Origin: Variovorax sp. OV329
GTDB taxonomy: Bacteria; Pseudomonadota; Gammaproteobacteria; Burkholderiales; Burkholderiaceae_C
Reading direction: 5' to 3'
Assembly (NCBI RefSeq): GCF_900114785.1
Contig: NZ_FOUG01000001.1
Location: forward strand, 310,001-374,000
DNA length: 64,000 nucleotides
Part shown: one piece after another, positions 1 through 8,652 of the stretch
How the letters are laid out: every line of letters begins with the position of its first letter
Numbering within the stretch: position 1 is the first letter of the stretch
Program-made: the position numbers and the translations under genes
Notes under the pieces: generated by a model
What the model was told of the DNA's origin: nothing
The model's input: only the letters and a program-made list of their open reading frames with translations
The model's database searches: none

Positions 1-228
1 GATCTCCATGGCAGCCACGTCAGCTACCGCGGCATCGTGGTCGGCATGGCCGGCGGCACCGGCTCGGCCTTTGCCGTGATCCCGGCGCAGAACGCCACCG
101 GAAACTGGATCAAGGTGGTGCAGCGCGTGCCGGTGCGCATCCAGCTCGATCCGGCCGAACTCTCTGCGCACCCGTTGCAGGTGGGCCTGTCGATGAAGGC
201 CGTCGTCGACACGCGCGGCGCGCTCTGA
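1..228 (+). CDS. emrA: EmrA/HlyD-type membrane fusion protein, C-terminal end (5' cut by window)
   Basis: Only the last 75 residues are present; the gene enters from the left edge in frame 1. The segment GSAFAVIPAQNATGNWIKV followed by VQRVPVRIQLD is the signature of the last beta-barrel segment of EmrA-type periplasmic adaptors, which link an inner-membrane DHA2 pump to an outer-membrane TolC channel. The next gene is the EmrB-type pump, the usual order emrA-emrB. Start and N-terminal membrane anchor lie outside the window. Family assignment is from remembered motifs; the substrate is unknown. Confidence 0.85.
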   Translation, partial: DLHGSHVSYRGIVVGMAGGTGSAFAVIPAQNATGNWIKVVQRVPVRIQLDPAELSAHPLQVGLSMKAVVDTRGAL

Positions 229-246
229 GGCGCGAGGAAGAACGCC

Positions 247-1774
247 ATGTCCTCGCACACCTGCGCAAGCGCCGGCGCGCCGCTGTCCGGCGCCATGCTG
301 TGGCTGGCCGCCGTCGTGCTGGCAACGGGTGCTGGACATGACGATCGCCAACGTGTCGGTGGCCAGCATCGCCGGCAGCCTGGGCATCAGCTCGGCACAG
401 GGCACCTGGGTGATCACCTCCTACTCGGTGGCCGAGGCCATCGTGGTGCCGCTCACCGGCTGGCTGGCCGGGCGCTTCGGGCCGGTGCGCGTGTTCTGCT
501 GCGCCATGGTGCTGTTCGGCGCCTTCTCGGCACTGTGCGGGCTTTCCGGCACGCTGGGCATGCTGGTGTTCGGCCGGGTGATGCAGGGCCTGTGCGGCGG
601 CCCGCTGATGCCGCTGTCGCAGACCCTGCTGCTTCGCATCTTCCCGAAGGAGAAGGCCGCGGCCGCCACAGCGTTGTGGGCCATGACCACCCTGACCGCG
701 CCCGTGCTCGGGCCGATCCTCGGCGGGTGGCTGTGCGACACCTTCGACTGGCCGCTGATCTTCTTCATCAACGTGCCGCTGGCCCTGGTCTTCGCGCCCA
801 TCGCCTGGCGCATGCTGCGGCGCTACGAGATGGCCGCCGTCCAGGCGCCCATCGACAAGGTCGGCCTGGCCCTGCTGGTGGTGTTCGTGGCCGCGCTGCA
901 GCTGATGCTCGACCTGGGCAAGGAGCACGAGTGGTTCGAGTCCCCGCTGATCCGCATGCTGGCCGTGGTCGCGGCCGTGGGTTTCGCCGCCTTCCTGATC
1001 TGGGAGCTGACCGAGCGCCATCCGATCGTCGACCTGCGCGTGTTCCGCCATCGCGGCTTCACGGCGGCGGTGGTCACCATCGCCCTGGGCTTCGGGGCCT
1101 ACTTCGCGGCCAACGTGCTGACGCCGCTGTGGCTGCAGGGCTACCTGGGCTACACGGCCACCTGGGCCGGGCTGACCACCGCCTGGAGCGGCGTGCTGGC
1201 GGTGGTAGCGGCGCCCGTGGCCGGCACGCTGATCGCGCGGGTCGATCCGCGCAGGCTCATCTTCGGCGGCCTGATGTGGCTGGCCCTGATCACCTTCATG
1301 CGCGTGGGGGCCACCACCGACATGGGCTACTGGCAGATCGCGCATCCGCTGCTGCTGACCGGCCTGGGGCTGCCCTTCTTCTTCGTGCCGCTCACGGCGA
1401 TCGCGCTGGGCAGCGTCGAGGAAGCCGAGACCGCGTCGGCGGCCGGCCTGATGAACTTCCTGCGCACCCTGTCGGGCGCCTTCGCGACCTCCATCGTCAC
1501 CACTTCATGGGAGAACGGCGCCAATGCCAGGCATGCCGACCTCGTGGGCCTGCTGGACCGCAGTGGCGAGATGTGGAGCGCACTGATGCAGGCCCAGGTC
1601 GGCGACGCAGCCGCCCGCACGCTGCTGGACCAGATGGTGCAGGGCCAGGGCGTGATGCTGGCGACCAACGAGATCATGCTGTGCGTGGTGGTGGCCTTCG
1701 CCGTGGCCGCCATGGTCATCTGGCTGGCGCCGCGGCCCACGCGCACCATCGACGTGTCGCAGGCAGGGCATTGA
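247..1774 (+). pseudogene. emrB: EmrB/QacA-type DHA2 MFS efflux pump, frameshifted in the first membrane helix
   Basis: The proper start is probably ATG 247, which has a GAGGAAG Shine-Dalgarno just upstream and reads MSSHTCASAGAPLSG then LAAVVLATG. At about 325-331 the frame breaks, and the rest of the protein (VLDMTIANVSVASIAG onward, to 1774) continues in another frame that could start only at GTG 329. Relatives read LATxFMxVLD or LATxNFMAVLD here, so a loss of about 8-14 bases (2 modulo 3) explains the break. Downstream the protein is otherwise complete, with motifs such as QGTWVITSYSVAEAI, PLTGWLAGRFG and GPILGGWL. Either the pump is inactivated, it starts late without half of helix 1, or this is a sequencing error. 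The 329-1774 frame would give 481 residues. Confidence 0.75.
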
Positions 1775-1812
1775 GCGCTTCGCCGCGCGTCAGCTATGGG
1801 GCATCGGAAGCA

Positions 1813-1841
1813 GCGGCAGGCGCCCACGGGGCGCCTGCCGC
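1813..1841. terminator. Perfect 13-bp hairpin between convergent genes
   Basis: Arms GCGGCAGGCGCCC (1813-1825) and GGGCGCCTGCCGC (1829-1841) pair perfectly around a 3-base loop. It lies between the end of the emrB-like gene (1774) and the end of the convergent membrane-protein gene (1849). There is no long T-run on either side, so it is a strong hairpin but not a textbook intrinsic terminator. It could serve both strands. Confidence 0.6.
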
Positions 1842-1848
1842 GTTCTGC

Positions 1849-2358
1849 TCACATCGCGGACCTGAAGTGAAGGATGACCTGGGTCAGGCCCAGCGAGAGC
1901 AGGACGTAGGCCGTGATCGCCAGCACGCGCAGCACCAGCGCATGGCGGCGGCTCGACAGACGCCTCAGCCCGTCCCACAGGTTCAGCAGCAGGAGCAGCA
2001 CGCCGATGACGGCCACGATGTAGCCGGCGTAGTGCATGTTCCACAGCGCGGCCAGGGATGCCGCCTTCGGGTGGTGGCTGGCATACATGCCCGCGGAAAT
2101 CAGCACCGTGCTGGTGAAGATGTTGCGGGCATGCTGGAACACGGTGTTCAGTCCCTCTTCGTCGAAGAGTTCGGCGGCCACCGTCGTCGAATGACGGCGC
2201 CAGCGTTGCAGCATCGAAGCCGGCGTGGGCTGCGGCGGTGGAGCCGGGCGCAGCGGCGTGATCGACGCGCCGTCGTTGCGCGTGGCGGGCCTTGCCGCGG
2301 CCTGCGGGCGGCGTGCCGGATCGAGTTGCTGAATGGGCCTGGCTTGATGCGTGTTCAT
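1849..2358 (-). CDS. Hypothetical small membrane protein
   Basis: The protein has 169 residues and is not recognised. I chose ATG 2358 because GGGGGAAAG lies just upstream of it; a longer frame to 2382 exists. The N-terminal half is polar and Pro/Arg-rich. The C-terminal half has two or three hydrophobic stretches (around TSTVLISAGMYA, YIVAVIGVLLLLLNLW and LRVLAITAYVLLSLGL), so it is probably an inner-membrane protein with a cytoplasmic head. It is divergent from the large regulator at 2525 and the two share a 166-base intergenic region, so they may be co-controlled. No function is assigned. Confidence 0.65.
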   Translation of the reverse strand: MNTHQARPIQQLDPARRPQAAARPATRNDGASITPLRPAPPPQPTPASMLQRWRRHSTTVAAELFDEEGLNTVFQHARNIFTSTVLISAGMYASHHPKAASLAALWNMHYAGYIVAVIGVLLLLLNLWDGLRRLSSRRHALVLRVLAITAYVLLSLGLTQVILHFRSAM

Positions 2359-2524
2359 CGTCTTTCCCCCGTGGCCGGACAACGCCTGCCGACCGTAGGG
2401 AAGATGCTAGAAGCCGGCCCGCAGGAAGTCGTGCCGCTGCGGTGTGCCTTCGGTCGGCATTCGGTCGCCGCCCTGAGCCCGGCACGCTTGCGCCGCCCCG
2501 CGCAACCGCGCACCATCGCTGCCC

Positions 2525-5401
2525 ATGTCTAGCCCGGCCAGTCCTGCTGCCGATCCGCTGCTGCTGAGCTTCGGCCCCTTCGAACTCGACGAGGCCAACG
2601 CGCGGCTCAGCCGCGAGGGCCGGGCGCTCGCGGTCGCTCCGCGTCCCTTCGCGGTGCTGTGCTGCCTGGCCCGCCGCCCGGGCCAGCTGGTGACCAAGGA
2701 CGCGCTTCTCGATGCGGTCTGGGGCCACCACTGGGTCAGCGAGTCGGTGCTGAAGACCACCATCAGCGACCTGCGCACGATCCTGGGGGACGACGCCCGC
2801 CAGCCGCGCTTCATCGAGACCGCGGCGCGGCGGGGCTACCGCTTCATCGGTGCGCAGTCTGCCTCGGCGCCGGCGGACGCGATGCCGCCATCCGCGGGCA
2901 CGCCCGTCGTGCCCGCGTGCGACGCTGGCTCCGGCTTCGTGGGGCGAGAGCAGGAACTGCGCGAGCTGCATGCGGCGTGGTTGCGCGCCCAGTCCGGCCA
3001 GCGGCAACTGCTGTGGCTCAGCGGCGAGGCCGGCATCGGCAAGAGCACGCTGCTCGAGCAGTTCGCCGGCGAGGCCCGGCCGCCGATGAAGGCGCACGGC
3101 CAGTGCGTGGAGCAGCGCGGTGCCGGCGAGCCCTATCTACCGGTGCTCGAGGCGCTGGCGGGACTTTGCCGGGCCGATCCCTCACTGGCGGCCGTGCTGC
3201 GCGAGGTCGCGCCCACCTGGTACACGCAACTTCCCTGGCTGGTCGGCGAAGACGAGCGCGAGGCGCTGCGCCGGGAACTGGCCGGCGCGGGCCAGGACCG
3301 AATGCTTCGCGAGATGGGCGAGTGGCTCGACCGCGTGAGCGCGGAGCGCGCGCTGCTCCTGGTGACCGAGGACCTGCACTGGAGCGACGATGCCACCGTG
3401 CGCCTGATCGACCACGTGGCCCGCCGGCGCAGTCCGGCGCGCCTGATGTGGATTGCGACCTTCAGGAGCGCCGAGCTGGCCGAGGGCGAGCATCCCATGC
3501 GGTCGGCAAGGCACGAGCTGCGCCTGCATCGCCTGGCGACGGAGATGGTGCTGGCGCCCTTCACCGCCGCCCAGGTGGCCGACTTCGCGGCCCGCCACGG
3601 GTCGGCGCTGCCGCAGCCGCTCGCAGACGAACTGCATCGGCGCACCGATGGCCTGCCGCTGTTCGTGGCCAGCGTGCTGGACGATTTCGCCGCGCAGGGC
3701 ACCGATGCGCCCGAGGCAGTGCCGGAAAGCCTGGCAGCGGTCATCGAGCGCCGTATCGAGGGCCTGCCCGAGCAGGACGTGATGCTGCTGGAGGCGGCCA
3801 GCGTGGTCGGCGTGGAGTTTCCCTCCGGCGTCGTGGCGCAGTTGCTGGGCCTGCCGGCCGAAGACGTACTTGCCCGCCTGGAGCTTCTCGCGCGCAGGCA
3901 GCAGTGGATCGCGAACGTGGAGGTCGCTCGCGCGCCGGACGGCGCACTGGAAGGGCGCTGCCACTTCAGGCATGCGCTGGTGCGGCAGGTGCTCTATCAG
4001 CGCGTCGGCGTGCTGCGCAGGGCGCAATGGCACCTGGCGGTCGCCCGCGCGCTGGCGCAGCGACGCGAAGGCGGCTCGGTCACTGCAGCTGAACTGGCGC
4101 TGCATTTCGAGCGTGGCCACGATGTCGCCGCCGCCATGCGCCACTACGTCGAGGCCGCGGAAGCGGCGCTCGCCCGCTATGCGCACGTCGAGGCGATGCG
4201 CCTGGCCAGGCAGGGGCTGGACCTGCTTTCGCGCGATGCAGCCGGCGTCGAGCGGGACGAACGGGAGATGGCACTGCTGGCGGCCTGGACAGTGGCCGCG
4301 TCGCAGGTCCAGGGCGTGACGGCACCGGCCACGCATGCGGCCTACCAGCGCATCGACGCGCTGGGCCCGCGCCTGCCGGTGCGGCCTTCGCGCGGGCTGG
4401 AGCTTGGCCTGGGCTGGGTGGAGTTCGTGCGCGGCGACTACGAGAGCGCGGTGGCGCGCGCGCAGCAGGCGCACGAATGGGGCGTGGAGCGCGACGACCC
4501 GCTGTTGCTGGTGACGGCCTCCCACCTGAGCGGCGCGGTGCGCACCTTCCAGGGCCGGCTGCAGGAAGCGCGGCAGGCGCTGGAGGAGGGCGTCGAGATC
4601 GGCTGCACGCTGTCGGACCGGCTGGAGCTGGCGAAGTCGGTGGTCGACTTGGGCACCTCGATGCATGCGCGCCTTGCCCATGTATATGCCCACCTCGGCC
4701 TGGCCGGGCGGGCACGCGAGCAGATTGCGCTCGCCGAGGCCCGCGCGGCGGCCAACGGGCAACCCTACGCGCGGCGGCTGGTGCTGGTGTTCGCGAGCTT
4801 CATCGAGCTTCGGCTGGAGCGGCCGCGTGCTGTGCAGACGCTGGCCGAGACCCTGCAGCAGCTGGCCACCGAGCATGGCATCCGCCAGGCCGAAGGGCCG
4901 GCGCGCTGGCTGCGCGGCTGGGCGCTGACGCAGCTGGGCGACCCGCTGTCCGGGCATGCGCTGATCCTCGAGGGCTACGCGCTGGATTCTCAGATCGAGA
5001 TGCGGCGCGGCCGCTCCGGCGTGCTCGGCTATGCCGCGCAGGCATCGTTGCTCGCCGGTCGATTCGACGATGCGCAGCGCGAGCTCGACGAGGCCTTTGC
5101 CCTGGCTGAGCAGATGGGCGAGCGGCTTTCCCAGCCGGACCTCTGGCTGACCCGCGCCCGGCTGGCCCGTGCGCTTGGCGATCGCATCGCCGCCGCCAGT
5201 GCGGCGCGCGCGGGCCTCGAGGAAGCGCGCACCCAGCAGGCACATTGGCTCGAACTGGCCGCCCAGGCGGACTGGTGCGAGAACGAGGGCACCGACGACG
5301 CTGCGCTCACCGCCCTGCGCGACATCCTCGGGCGCGTCGACCAGGCTGTGGAATCGCCGCTGCTCGCCCGCGTCCAGGCGCTCCTGCACGACGCGACCTG
5401 A
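2525..5401 (+). CDS. Winged-helix transcriptional regulator with AAA ATPase and TPR-like C-terminal region
   Basis: This 958-residue protein begins with an OmpR/CadC-type winged helix (about residues 12-108, ending in the typical ETAARRGYRFIG). Next is FVGREQELRE (about 138) and a Walker A motif GEAGIGKST (about 167-175), with a Walker-B-like LLLVTEDLHWSDD (about 277-289). The rest is helical, Ala/Leu/Arg-rich TPR-like sequence. The layout resembles MalT/SARP-like signal-transduction ATPases but with the DNA-binding domain at the N-terminus and no C-terminal LuxR helix-turn-helix. It probably senses a ligand or partner through the TPR region. Possible targets are the divergent membrane-protein gene and the amidohydrolase downstream, but nothing in the sequence proves that. 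Confidence 0.85.
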   Translation: MSSPASPAADPLLLSFGPFELDEANARLSREGRALAVAPRPFAVLCCLARRPGQLVTKDALLDAVWGHHWVSESVLKTTISDLRTILGDDARQPRFIETAARRGYRFIGAQSASAPADAMPPSAGTPVVPACDAGSGFVGREQELRELHAAWLRAQSGQRQLLWLSGEAGIGKSTLLEQFAGEARPPMKAHGQCVEQRGAGEPYLPVLEALAGLCRADPSLAAVLREVAPTWYTQLPWLVGEDEREALRRELAGAGQDRMLREMGEWLDRVSAERALLLVTEDLHWSDDATVRLIDHVARRRSPARLMWIATFRSAELAEGEHPMRSARHELRLHRLATEMVLAPFTAAQVADFAARHGSALPQPLADELHRRTDGLPLFVASVLDDFAAQGTDAPEAVPESLAAVIERRIEGLPEQDVMLLEAASVVGVEFPSGVVAQLLGLPAEDVLARLELLARRQQWIANVEVARAPDGALEGRCHFRHALVRQVLYQRVGVLRRAQWHLAVARALAQRREGGSVTAAELALHFERGHDVAAAMRHYVEAAEAALARYAHVEAMRLARQGLDLLSRDAAGVERDEREMALLAAWTVAASQVQGVTAPATHAAYQRIDALGPRLPVRPSRGLELGLGWVEFVRGDYESAVARAQQAHEWGVERDDPLLLVTASHLSGAVRTFQGRLQEARQALEEGVEIGCTLSDRLELAKSVVDLGTSMHARLAHVYAHLGLAGRAREQIALAEARAAANGQPYARRLVLVFASFIELRLERPRAVQTLAETLQQLATEHGIRQAEGPARWLRGWALTQLGDPLSGHALILEGYALDSQIEMRRGRSGVLGYAAQASLLAGRFDDAQRELDEAFALAEQMGERLSQPDLWLTRARLARALGDRIAAASAARAGLEEARTQQAHWLELAAQADWCENEGTDDAALTALRDILGRVDQAVESPLLARVQALLHDAT

Positions 5402-5487
5402 AGCCGACCGAAGCCGGACCTCGCGCAGACGACTTGTGCGGGCCGGCCGCCTATCTTGTCCGAATGCAAACGACGACGAGGTAGACC

Positions 5488-6270
5488 ATGAGCCAGACAA
5501 GCCCCATCGCGCTTTTCGACGCGCACCTGCACATCATCGACCCCTGGTATCCGCTGGTGCCCAACCACGGCTACCTGCCGCCGCCGTTCACCGTGGCGGA
5601 CTACCTGAACCGCCTGAAGGACTGGCGACTGGTCGGCGGGGTGGTGGTGTCGGGCTCCTTCCAGGCCTTCGACCAGGGCTACCTCTACGACGCGCTGCGC
5701 CGGCTGGGGCCCGGCTTCGTCGCGGTGACGCAGCTGCCGGCCGACGTGGACGATGACCAGGTGCTGGAGCTGGACCGCATCGGCGTGCGCGCCGTCCGCT
5801 TCAACGTGCAACGGGGCGGTTCGGAATCCCTGGCGCAGCTGGAGCGCCTTGCGCACCGCGTGCACGCGCTGGCGGGCTGGCATGTCGAGCTCTATGCCGA
5901 CGCGGCCAGCCTCGCGGACATGGAAGACCGCCTGTGTTCGCTGCCAGCCGTCAGCGTGGACCACTTGGGCCTTTCCGCCGAGGGTCTGCCCACGCTGCTG
6001 CGCCTGGTCGAGCGCGGCGTGCGTGTGAAGGCCACCGGCTTCGGCCGGGTCGACTTCGATGTGCGGGCCGCGCTGCGCGACCTGTGCAGTGCCAATCCGG
6101 ATGGCGTCATGTTCGGCACCGACCTGCCGAGCACCCGTGCGCCACGGCCCTATTCGGACGACGACCTCCTGCTGGTGGCCGAGAGCCTGGGCGAGCGCCA
6201 GGCGTTGAAGGTGCTGTGCACCAACTCGGTCGACTGGTACCGGCCGCGCCGGCGGGAGCGGCGCTCATGA
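5488..6270 (+). CDS. Amidohydrolase family 2 (TIM-barrel metal hydrolase)
   Basis: The 260-residue protein starts at ATG 5488 behind GAGGTAG. The N-terminal DAHLHIIDP supplies the HxH metal ligands of the amidohydrolase superfamily. Later motifs VDHLG (about 155) and MFGTDLPS (about 208) provide the His and Asp expected at the ends of barrel strands. The family (PF04909-like) covers decarboxylases and lactonases such as ACMSD and 2-pyrone-4,6-dicarboxylate hydrolase; the substrate cannot be told from the sequence. It lies 86 bases after the regulator and converges on the thioesterase. Confidence 0.82.
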   Translation: MSQTSPIALFDAHLHIIDPWYPLVPNHGYLPPPFTVADYLNRLKDWRLVGGVVVSGSFQAFDQGYLYDALRRLGPGFVAVTQLPADVDDDQVLELDRIGVRAVRFNVQRGGSESLAQLERLAHRVHALAGWHVELYADAASLADMEDRLCSLPAVSVDHLGLSAEGLPTLLRLVERGVRVKATGFGRVDFDVRAALRDLCSANPDGVMFGTDLPSTRAPRPYSDDDLLLVAESLGERQALKVLCTNSVDWYRPRRRERRS

Positions 6271-6294
6271 AGCGAAGCACGAGCTCGCCCCGGC

Positions 6295-6840
6295 TCAGCC
6301 CGGCTGCCTCATCTCGAACACCAGGCAGGTGGTCGTGGCATGCGCGTACAGCGTGCCGTCGGGGCCGTACAGGCGTGCCTCGGCGGTGGCGAGTTGGCGG
6401 CCGACGTGGATCACCTTGCCCTCTGCACGCACGCGCGGCGCCTTCGGGCCGATGGCCTTGACCAGGTTCACGCCCAGCTCGGCCGTGGTGTAGGCCCGGC
6501 CGGGCGGCATGGTGGTGTGCACCGCGCAGCCCAGGGCCGAGTCGAGCAGGGTGGCGTACCAGCCGCCATGGATGCCGCCCATGGGGTTCAGATGCTCCGG
6601 CAGGGGCGTGCCCTGGAACACCGCGCGGCCATGGCTCACTTCGATGATCTGGAAGTTCAGCGTCTTCGCGATGGCGGCATAGGGAATCTCGCCGCGCAGC
6701 ATCGCTTCCATCATCTCCAGGCCGGTCTTGCCGGCGATCTGCTCGGGGCGGGCCACGCCGGGGCCCGGGCCGGCGTCCAGCCGCGCCGCCACCTCGCGCT
6801 CCAAGGCCAGCCAGGATTCGAGTTGGTTGATTTCGCTCAC
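6295..6840 (-). CDS. PaaI-family hotdog-fold thioesterase
   Basis: The 181-residue protein uses a GTG start at 6840 behind an AAGGAC-like site. The core NPMGGIHGGWYATLLDSALG is the PaaI-type HGG loop with the downstream Asp that acts in acyl-CoA hydrolysis. It ends with a typical hotdog strand pair (ARLYGPDGTLYAHATTTCLV). The N-terminal 45 residues are an extension. It is divergent from the MarR gene across 53 bases carrying palindromic operator-like sites, so MarR control is likely. The acyl-CoA substrate is unknown. Confidence 0.85.
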   Translation of the reverse strand: MSEINQLESWLALEREVAARLDAGPGPGVARPEQIAGKTGLEMMEAMLRGEIPYAAIAKTLNFQIIEVSHGRAVFQGTPLPEHLNPMGGIHGGWYATLLDSALGCAVHTTMPPGRAYTTAELGVNLVKAIGPKAPRVRAEGKVIHVGRQLATAEARLYGPDGTLYAHATTTCLVFEMRQPG

Positions 6841-6856
6841 GGTCCTTGTCCTTACT

Positions 6857-6885
6857 ATTGCATATGCAATTGTTGCAGCTACAAT
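6857..6885. promoter_or_regulatory. Two overlapping palindromes, candidate MarR operators
   Basis: ATTGCATATGCAAT (6857-6870) is a perfect 14-base palindrome. It overlaps ATTGT-N7-ACAAT (6869-6885). Both fill the 53-base gap between the divergent thioesterase and MarR genes. Size and symmetry suit a MarR dimer, and two adjacent sites could repress both promoters. No binding data are available. Confidence 0.6.
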
Positions 6886-6893
6886 CGTAGCAC

Positions 6894-7373
6894 ATGACTA
6901 CCACCGTCCTTCAACCCCAGGGCTGCACCAGCCTCAAGGTGCGCCAGCTGATGCGCCGTGTGAGCCAGCACTACGACGCCGAAATGGCGAGCTGCGGCCT
7001 CAAGACCACGCAGTACTCGCTGCTCGCGCACATCGTCAAGCTGGGCCCGGTGCGCCCGTCCGAGCTGGCCCAGGCCATGCAGATGACGCCTTCCACCCTC
7101 AGCCGCAACCTGCAGCCCCTGGTGACGGCGGGCTGGGCCGTGGTGGGTGCCGGCACCGACGCCCGAAGCCGCCTGGTGCAGGCCACCGAAGCCGGCCAGG
7201 ACAAGCGCCGCGAGGCGCAGCGCCACTGGAAGGTCGCGCAGCAGACGCTCAACGCACAACTGGGCATCGCGCGGGTCGCCGCGCTGCATGCCCTGATCGA
7301 CGACAGCCTTTCGATCCTGCAAGGCACCGATGAACAAGACGACATCACCGAGGGAGAAGGCCATGCCTCCTGA
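6894..7373 (+). CDS. MarR-family transcriptional regulator
   Basis: The 159-residue protein has a MarR winged helix: the recognition segment PSELAQAMQMTPSTLSRNLQPL (about 55-76) is followed by a wing around GAGTDARSRLVQAT. Flanking helices would form the dimer interface. The palindromes just upstream suggest autoregulation. The next gene (MFS transporter) overlaps its end by 11 bases, so the two are translationally coupled. MarR repressors next to exporters usually respond to small aromatic or toxic compounds, but the ligand here is unknown. Confidence 0.9.
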   Translation: MTTTVLQPQGCTSLKVRQLMRRVSQHYDAEMASCGLKTTQYSLLAHIVKLGPVRPSELAQAMQMTPSTLSRNLQPLVTAGWAVVGAGTDARSRLVQATEAGQDKRREAQRHWKVAQQTLNAQLGIARVAALHALIDDSLSILQGTDEQDDITEGEGHAS

Positions 7374-8637
7374 ATCCAGCGCAGCCGCTGCCTCAAGCGC
7401 AGCGATGCCCACCGCGAACTCGGCCGCGCCGCCCGCCTACCGGGCCTTGTGGCTGGTGCTGCTGGCGGCGGCCGGCGCCTTCGCCCTGACCATGGGCGTG
7501 CGGCAGACCATGGGGCTGTTCCTGTCCTCGGTCAACACCTCCACCGGCCTGGGCATCGGCAGCATCAGCCTGGCCTTCGCCTTCGGCCAGCTGTGGTGGG
7601 GCCTCACGCAGCCCTTCGCCGGCGCGGTGGCCGACCGCATCGGCACGGGCCGCGTGATCTTCATCGGCGCGCTGCTGGTGGCGCTGGGCACCATCATCAC
7701 GCCGCTGATGAGCACGACGGCGGGCCTGATCTTCGCCATCGGCGTGCTGGCCGCCGGTGGCGCCGGCATGGCCGGGCCCTCGGTGCTGATGGCCGCGACC
7801 ACGCGCCTGGTGCCGCCCGAGCGGCGCGGCCTGGCCGTGGGCGTGGTGAACGCGGGCGGCTCCTTCGGGCAGTTCGCCATGGCGCCCATCGCGGTCACGC
7901 TCATCGCGGCCACGGGCTGGGCCAATGCCATGCAGTGGCTGGGCCTGCTGGTGCTGCTGGCGCTGCCCGCGGCCTTCGCGCTCAGGGGCAATTCGGTGCA
8001 CCTGGCCTCGGTGCCCGGCGCAGCGCGGCTCACGGCCAAGGAGGCGGTGGCGCAGGCGCTGGCCAACCCCAGCTTCCGCCTGCTGTCGCTGGGCTTCTTC
8101 GTCTGCGGCTTCCACGTCGCCTTCCTCGCCACGCACCTGCCCGGCGTGGTGGCGGCCTGCGGCCTCAGCCCCGAGATCGGCGCCTGGTCGCTGTCGATGA
8201 TCGGCCTGTTCAACATCGTCGGCAGCCTCGCCATGGGCTGGGCGGTGAGCCGCTGGCGCATGAAGTCGCTGCTGGCGCTGGTGTATGCCACGCGCGCCGT
8301 CGCGGTGCTGGTCTTCCTGCTGGCGCCCAAGACGCCGGCCGTGATGCTGGTGTTCGCCGCGGTGATGGGGATCACCTTCCTGTCCACCGTGCCGCCCACG
8401 GCGGGCCTGGTGGCCAAGTTCTTCGGCCCGGCCAACATGGCCATGCTCTTCGGCATCGTGATGCTGGCGCACCAGATGGGCGGCTTCCTCGGCGCCTGGC
8501 TGGGGGGCCGCGTGTTCCAGGCCACCGGCAGCTACGACTGGGTCTGGTACATCGACATCGTGCTTGCCGCAGGCGCCGCGCTGGTCAACCTGCCGATCCG
8601 CGAGCAGGCGCCGCGCGCGCGTGCCGCAACCGCCTGA
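7363..8637 (+). CDS. MFS transporter
   Basis: This is a 424-residue, 12-helix major facilitator. I chose ATG 7363 because GGAGAAGG sits directly before it; an upstream ATG at 7330 lies inside the MarR gene. The N-terminal tail is Ala/Ser-rich, then helix 1 begins at YRALWLVLLAAAGAF. The sequence GVRQTMGLFLSSVNTSTGLG resembles the MCT/oxalate-formate antiporter-like branch, which moves organic anions. It overlaps marR and is followed 15 bases later by a MATE gene, so marR-MFS-MATE-SDR read as one transcript. Confidence 0.88.
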   Translation: MPPESSAAAASSAAMPTANSAAPPAYRALWLVLLAAAGAFALTMGVRQTMGLFLSSVNTSTGLGIGSISLAFAFGQLWWGLTQPFAGAVADRIGTGRVIFIGALLVALGTIITPLMSTTAGLIFAIGVLAAGGAGMAGPSVLMAATTRLVPPERRGLAVGVVNAGGSFGQFAMAPIAVTLIAATGWANAMQWLGLLVLLALPAAFALRGNSVHLASVPGAARLTAKEAVAQALANPSFRLLSLGFFVCGFHVAFLATHLPGVVAACGLSPEIGAWSLSMIGLFNIVGSLAMGWAVSRWRMKSLLALVYATRAVAVLVFLLAPKTPAVMLVFAAVMGITFLSTVPPTAGLVAKFFGPANMAMLFGIVMLAHQMGGFLGAWLGGRVFQATGSYDWVWYIDIVLAAGAALVNLPIREQAPRARAATA

Positions 8638-8652
8638 TCCGGAGCCACGCCA

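Noticed and set aside
3182..5500. 772-codon minus-strand frame opposite the large regulator
   Set aside because: Composition is arbitrary and Arg/Gln/His-rich; the plus strand encodes recognisable winged-helix, Walker A and TPR-like sequence.
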